The translations under genes and the position numbers were made by a program. DNA of 23,629 bases from UBA9732 sp031935845 (GTDB lineage: Bacteria > Spirochaetota > Spirochaetia > Sphaerochaetales > Sphaerochaetaceae). The stretch's first letter is position 1, and each line of letters begins with the position of its first letter. The notes under the pieces were generated by a model. The model was not told where the DNA came from and ran no database searches. It was given only the letters and a program-made list of their open reading frames with translations. This document shows, piece by piece, positions 23,543-23,629 of the stretch. The stretch is taken from assembly GCA_031935845.1 (NCBI GenBank), contig JAJBWA010000180.1:1-23629 (forward strand), in the 5' to 3' direction.

Positions 23543-23571
23543 ATTAATGACATAAAACGGGAATTTGTCAA
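23543..23571 (-). promoter_or_regulatory. Promoter of the TIGR02206 gene
   Basis: A consensus TTGACA (23566-23571), a 17-bp spacer and ATTAAT (23543-23548) on the minus strand form the best-matching promoter in the window. It directly abuts the stop codon of the truncated upstream frame. Confidence 0.65.
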
Positions 23572-23629
23572 TCAAAACCTGATCCGGCGGAAATCGTCCC
23601 TATGCCTCAGCAGGACGTCGATCAGAGCA
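23572..23629 (-). CDS. C-terminal end of a gene cut by the window edge
   Basis: One minus-strand frame is open from the edge to a TGA at 23572-23574 and reads ALIDVLLRHRDDFRRIRF. The mix of hydrophobic and charged residues looks like a real protein end (an amphipathic C-terminal helix), but 18 codons are too few to identify it. Confidence 0.4.
   Translation of the reverse strand, partial: ALIDVLLRHRDDFRRIRF

Overview
The window looks like chromosomal DNA of a spirochaete, probably of the Treponema/Sphaerochaeta kind. The evidence is a TP0381-type (TIGR02206) integral membrane protein, lipoprotein signals ending in FCGGSKE, signal peptides ending in FATGAKE, a TolC-like outer-membrane protein of spirochaetal flavour, a high-molecular-weight flavodiiron protein and RsbU-type signalling phosphatases. 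Base composition is moderately GC-rich and fairly even. This assignment is inferred from protein families. No rRNA, tRNA, CRISPR array, IS element or integrase was seen.

Layout. (1) 1-3106, minus strand: a membrane-protein gene running off the left edge with an in-frame TGA, then a two-gene accessory cassette. The cassette holds a 731-aa protein joining a phospholipase-D-like (HKD) domain to a reverse transcriptase, followed by a 112-aa Nif11/double-glycine-type peptide with a run of nine Asp. This is the most unusual part of the window. (2) 3180-4634, plus strand: a seven-TM PP2C/SpoIIE phosphatase divergent from the RT gene. (3) 4654-8640, minus strand: beta-carbonic anhydrase and flavodoxin (ATGA-coupled), an unknown 132-aa protein, a four-domain flavodiiron protein (oxygen or NO detoxification) and a PheC-like dehydratase. 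(4) 8651-12290, minus strand: an M13 metallopeptidase lipoprotein and a TolC-like outer-membrane protein, probably one operon that continues into pheC. (5) 12420-15604, plus strand: a copper-type P1B ATPase with a CopZ-like domain fused to its C-terminus, and a HAD phosphatase. (6) 15614-20042, minus strand: a polar amino-acid ABC permease and binding protein (no ATPase gene beside them), then a complete TrpX-type importer (binding protein, permease, ATPase) behind two near-identical 18-bp palindromes. (7) 20081-23629, minus strand: an 869-aa Cache-HAMP-PP2C-HATPase regulator, the TIGR02206 membrane protein, and the last codons of a gene cut by the right edge.

How the genes relate. Regions 3 to 7 are ordinary envelope, redox, metal and transport genes, with two paralogous RsbU-type phosphatases suggesting a partner-switching signalling network. 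The RT-PLD/peptide cassette fits no pathway here and resembles a defence or conflict locus by composition, but nothing in the window proves that. Several minus-strand genes share an extended -10 box TGNTACAAT. The divergent RT and PP2C genes have promoters placed so that transcripts would start almost at the ATG.
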